Assembly: GCA_963741755.1 (NCBI GenBank)
Contig: CAVUJG010000021.1
Span: forward strand, 1 to 64,000
Reading direction: 5' to 3'
Source of the DNA: Sva-07 sp963741755
GTDB lineage: Bacteria; Actinomycetota; Acidimicrobiia; Acidimicrobiales; Ilumatobacteraceae
Length of the DNA: 64,000 nt
Part shown: in pieces, positions 35,945 to 46,392 of the stretch
Numbering within the stretch: position 1 is the first letter of the stretch
Layout of the letters: every line of letters begins with the position of its first letter
The notes under the pieces: model-generated
What the model was told of the DNA's origin: nothing
The model's input: the letters and a program-made list of their open reading frames with translations, nothing else
Database searches by the model: none
Position numbers and translations under genes: made by a program

Positions 35945-36298
35945 TCACGGGCCGGAGCGGTCAGACGGTAGGACGCGTCGAGCAACTCCGCCGATCTCGG
36001 CCCAGTCGGTGGCGTCGTCGAGATCGATCCCGATCCACCCGGACGGCCCCAGGTAGGCCGGCACGTAGGTTCGGTCGTCCTCGAGGAGCGCTCGACGATC
36101 GCTCTCGTCGGGTTGCACCACGATCGAGTGCGAGTGCTGGATCCACTCGCCGTCGACCTTCAGCGATCCGCCGTAGTAGGCGAAGACCTTCTTGGTGAAG
36201 AACGCCGGCCGGCCGTGCGACACCTTCTCGCCGGTGTTCGGCAGTGAGGCCGCCAAACGCCGAATCTGTTCGAGGAACGGGTCGTCGTCATCGAACAT
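35945..36298 (-). CDS. YjbR/MmcQ-family protein
   Basis: About 117 residues from ATG 36298. Features typical of the family: EKVSHGRPAFFTKKVFAYYG, an IVVQPDESDRRAL segment and YLGPSGWIGIDLD. It is a small DNA-binding-like fold of unknown role (double-wing). An aggagg site lies 14 bases upstream of the ATG; upstream in-frame starts are also possible. Confidence 0.8.
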   Translation of the reverse strand: MFDDDDPFLEQIRRLAASLPNTGEKVSHGRPAFFTKKVFAYYGGSLKVDGEWIQHSHSIVVQPDESDRRALLEDDRTYVPAYLGPSGWIGIDLDDATDWAEIGGVARRVLPSDRSGP

Positions 36299-36393
36299 CG
36301 GGGAGTGAGCCACCTCCTGATCGTATGCGCAGCGTTCGAGCGCGCCGGGCGAGGGTCGTTGCACCGAGCGCTTCTGACGGCGATCATGACGGC

Positions 36394-36879
36394 ATGACGA
36401 GCGTCAAACCAACAGTCGAAGATCACACGTGCCTTCGTCCGCTTCCAGAACAACCCGTCGTCGGTGCGCTACGCCGCGGCCGCGATCATCAGTTCGACCA
36501 CCGCGATCTCGTCGATCGTCGGCGCCATCGTCATGCGCCTGCTTCGATGGCAAGCAGTACGAGACGTTCGGCGAGGTCGCTGTGGTTCACGCTCCAGACC
36601 GTCACCACCGTCGGCTACGGCGACAACACACCCACGTCCGTCGTCGGTCGGGTGGTCGCGTCGGTCGTGATGTTGGTGTCGATCGGCCTGATCAGCGTGA
36701 TCACGGCCGCCGTCACGTCGATGTTCATTCGATCCGTGAGTCGTGACGACCAGGAGAACGACCGCCGGGTCGTCGCCGAGGCTCTCGCACGAATCGAGGA
36801 GAAGCTCGCAGAGGCCCACGAGCGACTCGAGCGCATCGAGCAACGCAACCCACAACCGCCGAGCAGCAGCGACCACTGA
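36394..36879 (+). pseudogene. Two-helix potassium channel with frame breaks
   Basis: The protein is split across three frames. Residues AFVRFQNNPSSVRYAAAAII then helix ISSIVGAIVMRL appear in one frame, DGKQYETFGE in the next, and LWFTLQTVTTVGYGD with the K+ selectivity filter in the last. The second helix is VVASVVMLVSIGLISVITAA, followed by a charged coiled coil (EALARIEEKLAEAHERLERI). Breaks lie near 36415, 36545 and 36575. In sum it is a complete Ion_trans_2 channel of about 160 residues. Confidence 0.65.
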
Positions 36880-36908
36880 ATGCCGCAGCGCCGGGCGTGG
36901 CGCCGCGA

Positions 36909-37841
36909 TCAGTCGGCCAGCGCCGGTTCCGAGAGTCGCTCGACCACGACCTCCGATGCCTCGGGCACGTCGGCGCCAGCGAGCCAGGCGAGCACCATGG
37001 CGTTCACCGTCTCGGGTGCCTCTTGTTGCACCCAGTGCGAGACGCCGGGAAGGAACCGCATCGTGAGGTCACTCACGAACTGATCCGTTCCGTTCGTCGT
37101 TTCCTTCGAGAGCGCCACGTCTTCCAGGCCCCAGACCAGCAGCGTTGGCGTCTCGATCGTCGCGAGATCCTCCGACGCTGAGCGCCGAGCGCCACGAAAT
37201 GCTGCCCGGTAGTAGTTGATCATCGAGCGCATGGCGCCGGGGCGCAACGCCGCCTGCCGGTACACGTCGACGACCTCGTCGGGAAATCTCGTGGGATCGA
37301 CTGCGGACTTGGTGAATGCATCACCGACCGCCTTCGCTCGTCGGGCGCACAGCAGCTTCTCCGGCAACCAGGGAATCTGGAAGAAGAAGATGTACCAGGA
37401 CTTGAGCAGCTGGCGAACGCTGCGCAGCTCGCGCTGCATGCACGCCGGGTGCGGCACGTTCATGATCACCAGGCGCTCCAGCGGGCGAACGCGGCGAATC
37501 GCGAACATCCACGCCTGGGCCGCTCCCCAGTCGTGACCGATCAGGGTGACGTCGGTTCGACCCGAGACGTCGATCAACCCACCGATGTCGGCGAGCAAGC
37601 GATCCATCGAGTAGTCCGACACGTTCGGCGGCTTCGACGACTCGCCATAGCCCCGCAGGTTCGGCGCCCAGACTTCGTAGCCCGCATCGGCGAGCGCCGG
37701 GATCTGGTACCGCCACGAGAAGGCCGATTCCGGGAATCCGTGCAGGAGCAGCGCCAGCCCACGCTCGCCTCCCTCGTTCGTGACCGACACCTGCAGATCG
37801 ACGTCGTTCACGGAGATGGTTCGGTAGGTCAACGGGTCCAT
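36909..37841 (-). CDS. Epoxide hydrolase-like alpha/beta hydrolase
   Basis: About 310 residues. It has LLLHGFPESAFSWRYQ, the HGFP oxyanion motif; the nucleophile is Asp in GHDWGAAQAW, as in epoxide hydrolases and haloalkane dehalogenases; the late acidic residue is in VWGLEDVAL and the His in GVSHWVQQEAP. A cap domain with the two expected Tyr regions (SWYIFFF; NYYRAAFRG) favours epoxide hydrolase. It is divergent from thioredoxin. Confidence 0.87.
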   Translation of the reverse strand: MDPLTYRTISVNDVDLQVSVTNEGGERGLALLLHGFPESAFSWRYQIPALADAGYEVWAPNLRGYGESSKPPNVSDYSMDRLLADIGGLIDVSGRTDVTLIGHDWGAAQAWMFAIRRVRPLERLVIMNVPHPACMQRELRSVRQLLKSWYIFFFQIPWLPEKLLCARRAKAVGDAFTKSAVDPTRFPDEVVDVYRQAALRPGAMRSMINYYRAAFRGARRSASEDLATIETPTLLVWGLEDVALSKETTNGTDQFVSDLTMRFLPGVSHWVQQEAPETVNAMVLAWLAGADVPEASEVVVERLSEPALAD

Positions 37842-37942
37842 CACCCCATGGTGCCATCCCGACAGGACGCTGGAATACGCGGGCGAACCATCCGGTTGCA
37901 TGACGAGTACAGATACCCCCACCAGTATTGGAGCAAGGACTC

Positions 37943-38317
37943 ATGGCCGCCATCGAACTGACCATCGACAACTTCGAACAGACGATCAACGACAACGACA
38001 CCGTGTTCGTCGACTTCTGGGCCGAATGGTGTGGGCCGTGCCGTCAGTTCGGACCGGTCTTCGAAGCCGCCGCCGAACAGCACACCGACATCGTGTTCGG
38101 AAAGGTCGACGCCGACACGCAACAGGAACTCGCCGGCCACTTCAACGTCCGGTCGATTCCCACACTGATGGCGATCCGCGACAACGTGGTGCTGTTCTCA
38201 CAACCAGGAGCGCTCCCCGCCCACGCACTCGACGAACTGATCGGCCAGATCAAAGAGATCGACATGGACGAAGTCCGCCGGCAGATCGCCGAGCAGCAGG
38301 ACTCAGCAGCCGACTGA
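37943..38317 (+). CDS. trxA: Thioredoxin
   Basis: This gene encodes 124 residues with the active site WAEWCGPCRQ, the cis-Pro segment RSIPTLMA and a short extra C-terminal helix. A ribosome site (ggagcaagga) precedes the ATG. It reduces disulfides in the cytosol. Apparently a single-gene unit, with the NTF2-like gene 75 bases later. Confidence 0.92.
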   Translation: MAAIELTIDNFEQTINDNDTVFVDFWAEWCGPCRQFGPVFEAAAEQHTDIVFGKVDADTQQELAGHFNVRSIPTLMAIRDNVVLFSQPGALPAHALDELIGQIKEIDMDEVRRQIAEQQDSAAD

Positions 38318-38391
38318 ACCGGAACCGGCCGGCGTCAGCTGGCGAGAGTTGCCTCACGGTCGGATCCACGCCGCCACGCTACGTTCGGACC

Positions 38392-38844
38392 ATGAGCACA
38401 TCGGCACCGATCGACACCTGTATCGCCAACTGGCACCGCCACATGCACGGGGAACTCCCCGGGGGTCTCGATGCCATCCTGCACCAGGACTGCACGTTCC
38501 TGTCGCCGATCGTGTTCACACCGCAGCAGGGCCGCGACATCACCAAGCTCTATCTGACGGCCGCCGGCAACACGCTCGGCGGCAGCGACGGCGACGTGAC
38601 CGAGGCGATGAAGGCCGGATCCTCCGATGGCGGATTCCGGTATGTCAAGGAGGTGCTCCAGGGCCACCACGCCGTGTTGGAGTTCGAGACGACCGTCGAG
38701 GGGAAGTACGCCAACGGCGTCGACATCATCACCTGCGACGACGACGGGATGATCACCGAGTTCAAGGTGATGATGCGACCGCTGCAGGCGATCAATGCGG
38801 TTCACGCGCAGATGAAGGCGATGCTGGAACGGCTCGCCGACTGA
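38392..38844 (+). CDS. NTF2/SnoaL-like protein
   Basis: About 150 residues. The cone-shaped NTF2-like fold is indicated by CIANWHRHMHGELPGGLDAI at the start, LYLTAAGN, and a terminal strand DGMITEFKVMMRPLQAIN. Such proteins are small-molecule binding or isomerase-like enzymes. It is convergent with the P450 gene, 20 bases apart. Confidence 0.78.
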   Translation: MSTSAPIDTCIANWHRHMHGELPGGLDAILHQDCTFLSPIVFTPQQGRDITKLYLTAAGNTLGGSDGDVTEAMKAGSSDGGFRYVKEVLQGHHAVLEFETTVEGKYANGVDIITCDDDGMITEFKVMMRPLQAINAVHAQMKAMLERLAD

Positions 38845-38864
38845 ACCGAACGGCGCTTCGACCG

Positions 38865-40130
38865 TCAGTCGGTCGAACGAGCGGTCGGTGTGAAGCTCAC
38901 CGGCAACCGCTTGATGCCACCGACGAGCGGCAGGCCGACGGTGTCGAGCGGCACGGCCGGGCCGGTCACCTCGAGGTCAGGCAGGCGCTTGAAGAGCTCA
39001 CGGAAGACGACGGCCACTTCACGGCGCGCCAGGTTGGCACCGAGGCAGAAGTGCGGGCCCGGGCCGCCGAAGCCGACGTGCGGGTTCGGCGAGCGACGGA
39101 CGTCGAATCGCTCGGGATCGCTGAACACCCGCGGGTCACGGTTGGCGGCGCCGTAGAACATCACGAACTTGTCGCCCTCGTGGAACTGCTCGCCGGCGAG
39201 GCTGACGTCTCCGGTGGCGGTACGACGCATGAACGTGACCGGCGAGGCAACACGAACGATCTCTTCGACGGCGCCCTGGGTGACGCCCTCGACATCGGCC
39301 TGCCAGAGCGCGCGCTGGTCGGGATTCTTCGACAGCAGGTTCACGCCATGGCTGATCGCCGTGCGCGTGGTGTCGTTGCCGGCGACCGCGAGCAGCACGA
39401 ACAGCGACGTGATCTCCGCCGGCGTGAGCAGGTCCTCGGGCAGTTGGTTGTGGATCAGCTTGGAGGTGAGGTCATCGGTCGGATTCGACCGGCGCTCCTC
39501 GATCAACTCGCCCATCAGCGTCGCCAGTGACATACCGGCGTTCAGGAATGCCTCGATGCCGCCGTCCTCGCCGACGAACTCGGGGTCGCCGCCGCTCAAG
39601 ATGACGTTGGTGGCGTCGAGCACCGTCTTGAACTCGCTGCGCGGGATGCCCATCATGTCGCAGATGATCAGCAGCGGGAACGGCTGCGACAGCACCTCGA
39701 CCAGGTCGACCTCGCCGCGCTCGCAGAACCCGTCGATCACTTCGGTGCAGATCGCCTCGACCGATGTGAACACCTTCTGCAACTCGGTCGGCGTGAAGCT
39801 GTAGGCGATGATGCGCCGCTGATGTGCATGGCGCGGATTGTCCATGTTGATGAAGCCGCCGAAGAATTCGAGCATCTCCATCGGCAGGTCGAACACCGAC
39901 GTGGCGCCCTTGCCGGAGCAGAACTGGTCGGGGTGCTTGCTGACATGGACGACCTCGTCGAAGCGGGGCAGCGCATAGATCGTCTCGGTCGTGTCACCGT
40001 CGAGGGTGTTGGGCACCTCGATGGGGAGCACGGCACCGAGTTCGCGGATGTCGGCGAATTCGGTCATCCGATCCTCCAGCGTCTGGGTCCAGAAACTGGG
40101 CTCGATGAGGCGGGATGCGCTGGTGTTCAT
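38865..40130 (-). CDS. Cytochrome P450
   Basis: This protein has 421 residues. The I-helix is VAGNDTTRTA, the ExxR motif EEIVR, and the heme loop FGGPGPHFCLGANLA with the thiolate Cys. The closest likeness by eye is to the mycobacterial CYP124/125/142 group, which hydroxylate lipid and sterol side chains (inference). It has no ferredoxin partner next to it. It is complete, with the family's usual length. Confidence 0.92.
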   Translation of the reverse strand: MNTSASRLIEPSFWTQTLEDRMTEFADIRELGAVLPIEVPNTLDGDTTETIYALPRFDEVVHVSKHPDQFCSGKGATSVFDLPMEMLEFFGGFINMDNPRHAHQRRIIAYSFTPTELQKVFTSVEAICTEVIDGFCERGEVDLVEVLSQPFPLLIICDMMGIPRSEFKTVLDATNVILSGGDPEFVGEDGGIEAFLNAGMSLATLMGELIEERRSNPTDDLTSKLIHNQLPEDLLTPAEITSLFVLLAVAGNDTTRTAISHGVNLLSKNPDQRALWQADVEGVTQGAVEEIVRVASPVTFMRRTATGDVSLAGEQFHEGDKFVMFYGAANRDPRVFSDPERFDVRRSPNPHVGFGGPGPHFCLGANLARREVAVVFRELFKRLPDLEVTGPAVPLDTVGLPLVGGIKRLPVSFTPTARSTD

Positions 40131-40224
40131 GGATCTCCTGAGACGTCCGAGCGGTGGGGGTGCCGCCGCGTCGTACGCTAGCGATCGAGCCCTCGAGGGA
40201 GCCAGTCGCCAGGATCCAGGAGGG

Positions 40225-40746
40225 TCACGCAGACCGAAGCGCTCGAACGAGGTCGCGCTTGCTCATCGAGCTGCGGCCCTCGATGTCGAGTTCCTGGGCT
40301 CGTTCGTAGAGCTCGGCCTTCGTCCAGTTGTCGAGCGAGGCGGGCCGACCATCACCGTCGGGCTCCATCGCGCGTGCAGCGTCGTCGAGCAGTGCGGTCG
40401 TCGCAGACTGCGCAGCCGCTCCGGTGCGCTTCGTCTGAGCTTGGGCCTGCCCGATCGTCTCCTTGCTGGTGCGGCGCGCCGTCGCGGACGTGCGCTCGAC
40501 GGCCGACCGTGCCTGGCCGACGCTCGTCGACCACGCAGAGTTCGCCGTCGACGTCAACTGGCCCAGCTGACGGCCGACGTCGGTGGCCACGTCGGCAGCG
40601 GTGCTGTTCACTCGATGGGCAACCGCTCGGGTGACCCCGATTGCCCTGGCAGGAACTGCCGGGAGGTCGGCTTCGAGGCGGTCGAGGCGTTGCGTCAGCT
40701 CGTCGAGTCGACGGGTGATCTCAGAATTGATGTCGAGGCTGGTCAT
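40225..40746 (-). CDS. Helical protein with C-terminal Rho_N/SAP-like motif
   Basis: About 173 residues. The first 130 are helical, Ala/Thr/Gln-rich and phasin-like (RLDELTQRLDRLEADL). The last 45 form a small helix-loop-helix, WTKAELYERAQELDIEGRSS, with LVRALR at the end, resembling Rho_N/SAP nucleic acid-binding motifs. The same motif ends the protein at 53010-53263. It follows the single-pass membrane protein gene by 42 bases and is probably co-transcribed. Confidence 0.7.
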   Translation of the reverse strand: MTSLDINSEITRRLDELTQRLDRLEADLPAVPARAIGVTRAVAHRVNSTAADVATDVGRQLGQLTSTANSAWSTSVGQARSAVERTSATARRTSKETIGQAQAQTKRTGAAAQSATTALLDDAARAMEPDGDGRPASLDNWTKAELYERAQELDIEGRSSMSKRDLVRALRSA

Positions 40747-40788
40747 GGTCCGAGCCTCCCCATTCTTCGCAGTGTCGAAACCAATCGA

Positions 40789-41109
40789 TCACGCCGCGCT
40801 GGCTTCGGCTGCATGACGGATCCGATGCTCGACGTCGGCCGACGAACGGCGACGCCGTGCGAACCAGACAACGGCAATGATCGTGCCGACGACGATCCCG
40901 CCGATCAGCAGCGGACGCAGCGCGATCGAGCGGCTCCCTCCGACGACTCGATCGACGACATCGTCCGACCACTCGATGTTGGTTGGCCATTCGAGGTTGG
41001 AGGGCAGCCAGGACGGCGTGACGCCCGACGGGAACTCGTTTGCCAGACGCCCTCCGACGTCTCGAAGTGCATCGATCGCGTCGCTGGCGGTTTCGGTGGC
41101 AGTGGACAT
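40789..41109 (-). CDS. Single-pass membrane protein, unknown
   Basis: About 106 residues. A strong ribosome site (aggaggtc) precedes the ATG at 41109. The N-terminal part is soluble, then one membrane helix (LLIGGIVVGTIIAVVWFA), an RRRR stop-transfer and a short cytosolic tail with EHRIRHAAEA. Companion to the following helical protein; function unknown. Confidence 0.68.
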   Translation of the reverse strand: MSTATETASDAIDALRDVGGRLANEFPSGVTPSWLPSNLEWPTNIEWSDDVVDRVVGGSRSIALRPLLIGGIVVGTIIAVVWFARRRRSSADVEHRIRHAAEASAA

Positions 41110-41187
41110 GGTGACCTCCTGGTCGAGCTGGTCGGGATGCTGTGCCGCAGTGCTTCCCACGCCGACGAGAACGAAACCCGCCGCAAC

Positions 41188-42663
41188 TCAGGCAACATCG
41201 TCGACGGCTCGCATCATCCGGCGAAGCATCGCGGGGAAGATGACGGCGTGGAAGGGCACGAGCACCCACCAGTACGCCCTGCCGAAGATCCCCTTCGGCA
41301 CGAACTGGGCCCGCTGCGTGACGACCGTACCCGAGCCGTCTCCGGCGGTCGTCGTGGTCCATTCGAGCCACGCGTCGCCCGGCACCTTCATCTCGGCGTG
41401 CAAGCGGAAGAGGTCGTCCCCGATCGCCTCGACCCGCCAGAAGTCGAGTGCTTCGCCGACGCCGATGTCGTCGGGGTGTCGGCGGCCACGGCGCAACCCG
41501 ACGCCGCCGACCGCCTTGTCGACCGCGCCTCGAAGTGCCCACAATGGCCCGAAGCCGTACCAGCCTCTCGCTCCGCCGACGCCGCGCACGACACGCTGCA
41601 CGTCCGCGCTCGCCGCGTCGACGGTCAGGGTGCGACAGTCCTCGTAGACCGTGCCCCCGGCCCATGACGGATCCCACGGTGCCGGTCGGGCAGCGAGCTG
41701 ACGCGACGAGTACCCCGACCACCGCGTGGGGATGTCGAGATCGTCCACGGCCGACAGCGCCGCCTCGATCGCGGCGGCGACACCCAGCGGCTCATCCGTA
41801 GACAACTGGCCTGCGCTGTCGTCGGTGACCACCACGTCGTTCTTCAAGCTGCCGATGAGACTGTCGGCGAGCGCCTTGGGCAGGGGCGTGACCAGGTTCA
41901 CCCAGTGCGCCGACAGACGCGGCGTGAGAAACGGCACCGGCACGATCAGCCGCCGACGCACACCCGCCACGTCCGCGTAGATGTGCATCAGGTCGCGATA
42001 CGTGAATTGCTCGCGAGCGCCGATCTCGATGACGTCGTGGTGAGCGGCCGGCCCCCGTCGGACTGCCGCCACGAGATACGTGAGGAGGTCGACGATCGCA
42101 ATCGGCTGGACACGGGTCGTGGTCACCCAGCGCGGCGCCAGCATCGCCGGCAACACCTCGACGAGACTGCGCAACATCTCGAACGACGCCGACCCGGCAC
42201 CGAGAATGATCGCCGCACGGAGCTCGGTGACGGGCGTCGCACCCGCGGCGAGTTCAATGCCCACGTCATGGCGGGACTGGAGGTGCGGAGACAGTTCGTC
42301 GGAGTCGTCACCGAGTCCACCGACGTAGACGAGGTGGCGTACGCCGGCGCGTTCGGCGGCGAGGCGGGCATGGCGCGCGGTCAAGCGTTCCTGCTGCATG
42401 AAGTCGTCGCCGACGCCGAGCGAATGGACGAGATACACCACCTGCTCGACGCCGTCGAAGGCTGCCTCGATCGATGACAGATCGGAGAGGTCGCCACCGA
42501 CGACCTCGACATCTCCAGCCCACGGTGTCGCGGCCAGACCCTCGGGCGTGCGGGTGAGGCATCGAACGATGTACCCCGCTTCGATGAGCTGCGGCACGAG
42601 ACGACCCCCGACGTAACCGGTCGCGCCGAGCACCAGCACCCGCCGAGGCTGATCGCGATCCAT
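41188..42663 (-). CDS. NAD(P)-binding epimerase-like protein with DUF2867 domain
   Basis: About 491 residues. Residues 5-300 form an atypical SDR with GATGYVGGRLVPQL, VVGGDLSD, VYLVHSLG and HLVYVGGLG. Residues 320-490 form a START-like DUF2867 region (WYGFGPLWALRGAVDK; FHAVIFPAMLRRM). The two-domain layout is common in actinobacteria as an uncharacterised oxidoreductase. The start is ATG 42663. Confidence 0.85.
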   Translation of the reverse strand: MDRDQPRRVLVLGATGYVGGRLVPQLIEAGYIVRCLTRTPEGLAATPWAGDVEVVGGDLSDLSSIEAAFDGVEQVVYLVHSLGVGDDFMQQERLTARHARLAAERAGVRHLVYVGGLGDDSDELSPHLQSRHDVGIELAAGATPVTELRAAIILGAGSASFEMLRSLVEVLPAMLAPRWVTTTRVQPIAIVDLLTYLVAAVRRGPAAHHDVIEIGAREQFTYRDLMHIYADVAGVRRRLIVPVPFLTPRLSAHWVNLVTPLPKALADSLIGSLKNDVVVTDDSAGQLSTDEPLGVAAAIEAALSAVDDLDIPTRWSGYSSRQLAARPAPWDPSWAGGTVYEDCRTLTVDAASADVQRVVRGVGGARGWYGFGPLWALRGAVDKAVGGVGLRRGRRHPDDIGVGEALDFWRVEAIGDDLFRLHAEMKVPGDAWLEWTTTTAGDGSGTVVTQRAQFVPKGIFGRAYWWVLVPFHAVIFPAMLRRMMRAVDDVA

Positions 42664-42807
42664 CTGCTCATCCTGCCCGCTCCATCGGCGATGAACCATG
42701 TCACGCGTCGCGTTCGTCGGTCACCACGGGCGGTCGAGTTCTGCTGGCGTTGCGGGCGCCGATGACATAGTGTCAAGGCCCAATCAAGGCGAAGGCGGAG
42801 GTCGGGG

Positions 42808-45800
42808 ATGCGGATCCCGAGCAGTACTCTGCGCTCACGTGCGCTCGCACGGCGTGAGGCGGGGCGTGGCGACACATGGTTGTGGATGACCACAGCGGTG
42901 TTGTGTCTCGGCATGGTCCTGCCACTGGCGGCTGCGTCCGAGTCGACACCGGTCAGCGCTGCCGGTGAGTCGTCCTACTCCTCGATTCCGATGCAGTCGT
43001 GGCGACTCAACGGCGTCGGACGATCGATCCTGAAGGTCGGCACCACGATCTATGTCGGCGGTTCGTTCACCGAAGCGATCAGCCCCGACGGCACGCAGCG
43101 CGTCAGTCGACGCAACCTTGCTGCCTTCGATCGCGCGCACTGGGGCGCTCATTTCATCGTTCCGCGCCGACGCCGACAACGCCATCTACAACATCGAGAT
43201 CAACGCCAACACGCTCTACGTCGGTGGGGTGTTCACGTCGATCGGCGGGGTCGGCCGGGCCCGACTGGCAGCGATCGACGCCACGAGCGGCGCGGTGCGC
43301 TCCGGCTTCTCCGCCGACACCAACGGCAACGTCTACGACCTGTCGCTGGCCGGCGGGAAGCTCTACGTCGGCGGCTCGTTCACGACCATCGGCGGGCAGC
43401 CGCGCACGTGTGCGGCAGCGGTATCGCCCACTTCCGGGGCGGTCGACCCGAACTTCCGCCCCAACGTCGACGGCCTGGTGAATGCGATCGCCACGACTCC
43501 CGATGGAGCGACAACATTCATCGGTGGATCGTTCGGCATGGTGAACGGACGGGGCGACACCGATGTCAGCACCCTTGACGCCACGACTGGAGCGACAGTG
43601 GGACCCGACATCGCGAGCGCCGTCGGCGACGCCTTGCACCTCCTGGTCTCCGACGACGGCTCCTCGCTGATTGCGGGTCATGGCACGAGTGGTAATCGAA
43701 CCGCCGTCTACGACACCACGTCCGGTCAGCGGTTGTGGCGACAAACCGTCGATGGTGACACACAGGGCGCGGCGTTGGTCGGTAACCAGGTGTTCGCCGG
43801 GTTCCACGACGGTTCGAAGGGCGAGGGCGCCACCAGAGTCGCCCTCTACGACCGATCGACCGGAGCCGAGGACGCAGCATTCCGACCGAGCTTCGATCGT
43901 TTCATGGGGGCTTGGGCCGTCGATGGCGACTCCGACGCCCTGGTGATCGCCGGCAACTTCTCGACGATTTCGGGCGTTCGGGTCGAGGGCTTCGCCATCT
44001 TCCCCAGGTCTGCCCCGACCAGCTTCGCGGCGAGCGTCTGGGGCTACGAGCCCTGGCGCTACCTCGACACCGGCGCCGACCCCGGGGCGGCGTGGCGTCA
44101 GAACGGCTTCAACGACTCGGCGTGGAAGAGCGGCATCGGTGAGTTCGGCTACGGCGACGGCGACGAACGGACGCGCATCTCCTACGTCGGGTCGGCCTCG
44201 AACAAGAACGTCACGTCCTGGTTCCGTCGGGCGTTCGACGCAACGAGTTCACCGACCTCGGCGGGCATCTACATGCGCGTCGACGACGGTGCTGTCGTCT
44301 ACGTCAACGGTGTCGAGGTGGCCAGGGACAACATGCCGTCGGGCGCCGTCGCGCCGGCGACATTGGCGTTCGTACGCGACGGGTACGGCGAGGACGACGT
44401 CAGATACTTCCCCATCGACCCCACGCTGATCACCCCAGGACGCAACACGATCGGCGTCGAAGTCCACCAGACCGATCCTGCGTCGGATGATCTGACGTTC
44501 TTTGCCACCGTGGTCGCATACGGCGCCGAATCGCCAACGCCCCCGACCACGACGACGACGACCACCACGACGACCACGACAACGGTTCCGGGCACCACGG
44601 CACCGACGACCACCGTTGTCGCGCCGCCATCGGGTCGGATCGATGTCGCATCGGATGCCGTCTGGTCCTACCTCGACGACGGCAGCGATCAGGCAAACAG
44701 CTGGACCTCTGTGGCCTTCAACGACTCGGCATGGAAGACGGGCGTCGGAGAGTTCGGATACGGCGACGGCGACGAACGCACGGTCGTGAGCTACGGCCCG
44801 TCCGCCAACCCGAAGTACACGACCACGTACTTCCGCCACCGGTTCACCGCGTCCGGCGTCCCCGACGACCTCACGTTGCGACTTCGAGTCGACGACGGCG
44901 CTGTTGCCTACCTCAATGGCGTGGAGGTGGCCCGATTCAACCTCCCGAGTGGTCCCGTGAGCGTCTCGACACGGGCCCCTGCCGCGATCTCCGGACCCGA
45001 TGAGCGGCTCGACCGCCCGTTCACCGTCGACCCGTCGCTGATCCGAGTCGGCGCCAACGTGCTGAGCGTCGAGGTCCACCAGAACACGCTGGGCTCGTCC
45101 GACCTGTCGTTCCTCGCCAGCCTCTTCGGCAGCGGTTCCGTCGCAGCGACGACGGCCGCGACCACCACCTCACCGACGACCATCGTTGCGCCAACCACGA
45201 CCGCTGGTCCCACCACAGCAGCAACGACCACAGTGGCACCTACCACGGCCGCGCCAACGACATCGGCGACCACCACGACCACCATCGCCGCTCCGCCACC
45301 GCCCCCAGCAGGATTGGCCGCATCGATCGCACCGGACGCCGTCTGGTCGTACCTTGATGACGGCAGCGATCAAGGGTCCGCCTGGAACTCCGTCCAATTC
45401 GACGACACCACCTGGATGACCGGTGTTGGCGAATTCGGCTACGGCGATGGAGATGAACGCACCGTCATCAGCTTCGGCCCGGTGACCAGTCGGAAGTACC
45501 CGACGACGTACTTCCGCCATCGATTCACGGCGACGGGAACACCGACCGAGCTGACGCTCACCCTGCGCATCGACGACGGCGCAATCGTGCACATCAACGG
45601 CGTCGAAGCCCACCGCTTCAACATGCCGGACAGCGGCGTGACCCATGAAACTCGCGCCCTCGACGCGATCTGGGGTGCCGCCGAGCGCGTCGATCGTGTG
45701 ATCACGCTCGATCCCACGCTGGTTCGTGCGGGTAAGAACGTCATCACCGTCGAGGTGCACCAGGACACCTACGGGTCGTCCGTCGCACCGTTGCTCGCCT

Positions 45801-45835
45801 CGTGCGACCGGGCGCACCTGACCAACTTGCCCTGA
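42808..45835 (+). CDS. Secreted beta-propeller protein with three jelly-roll domains (one frameshift)
   Basis: About 1008 residues. A signal-type helix (TTAVLCLGMVLPLAAASES) is followed by propeller repeats of the kind TLYVGGVFTSIGGVGR / KLYVGGSFTTIGGQPR. Three copies of a roughly 150-residue domain follow, each with W-Y-LD-G-D..W, GEFGYGDGDERT and VDDGAVVYVNGVEVAR, separated by Thr-rich linkers at about 44545-44610 and 45150-45290. The frame breaks at the gcgcgc run (43133-43138), where one base extra restores DRATGALISSFRAD. Probably extracellular, perhaps carbohydrate or surface binding. Confidence 0.78.
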
Positions 45836-45853
45836 GCGTGCCAGACTCCGTTC

Positions 45854-46390
45854 ATGGCAACGCTCGTGCTCACCGTGATCGGCGACGACCGCGCAGGGCT
45901 TGTCGACGCACTCGCCGGCCCGATTGCCCGTCACGGCGGCAACTGGGACCGCAGTCACATGGCTCGGCTCGCCGGCAAGTTCGCCGGCATCGTCGTGGTG
46001 TCCGTCCCCGACGAGCACACCGACGACCTCACTGCCGAACTCGACACGCTGACTGCGCAGGGCGTTCTCGACGTCACCGTGGCCATCGCTGCGAACGATG
46101 GACCGCCAGACCACGACGAATTCCTCCAGCTCCACCTGATCGGTCAAGACCGACCGGGCATCATCCGCGAGGTCGCGGGCGCCCTCGCGCAACGCAACGT
46201 GAGTATCGAAGAGCTCGAGACGTCTGCGTCGTCGGCTCCGATGTCCGGTGAGCTGCTCTTCGAGGCGACGGCAACATTGCGGATGCCCGCGGCTGCCGAC
46301 CCCGCAGATCTCCGTGCCGCTCTGGAGGCCATCGCCAACGAGTTGATGGTCGACCTCGACGTGACCGAACAACGCAACGCAAGGGGGTGA
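45854..46390 (+). CDS. Double ACT-domain protein (GcvR-like)
   Basis: A 178-residue protein with two ACT domains: TVIGDDRAGLVDALAGPIAR at the start and LIGQDRPGIIREVAGALAQR from about residue 95. GcvR-like proteins of this layout act as regulators binding glycine or related amino acids. Its stop is two bases before the selD start, so the two are co-translated. A link between amino acid sensing and selenium metabolism is an inference from position. Confidence 0.8.
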   Translation: MATLVLTVIGDDRAGLVDALAGPIARHGGNWDRSHMARLAGKFAGIVVVSVPDEHTDDLTAELDTLTAQGVLDVTVAIAANDGPPDHDEFLQLHLIGQDRPGIIREVAGALAQRNVSIEELETSASSAPMSGELLFEATATLRMPAAADPADLRAALEAIANELMVDLDVTEQRNARG

Positions 46391-46392
46391 CG

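Noticed and set aside
44540..44595. Simple acg/acc repeats resembling a short repeat array
   Set aside because: They encode a Thr-rich linker in a secreted protein; no spacers, so not CRISPR.
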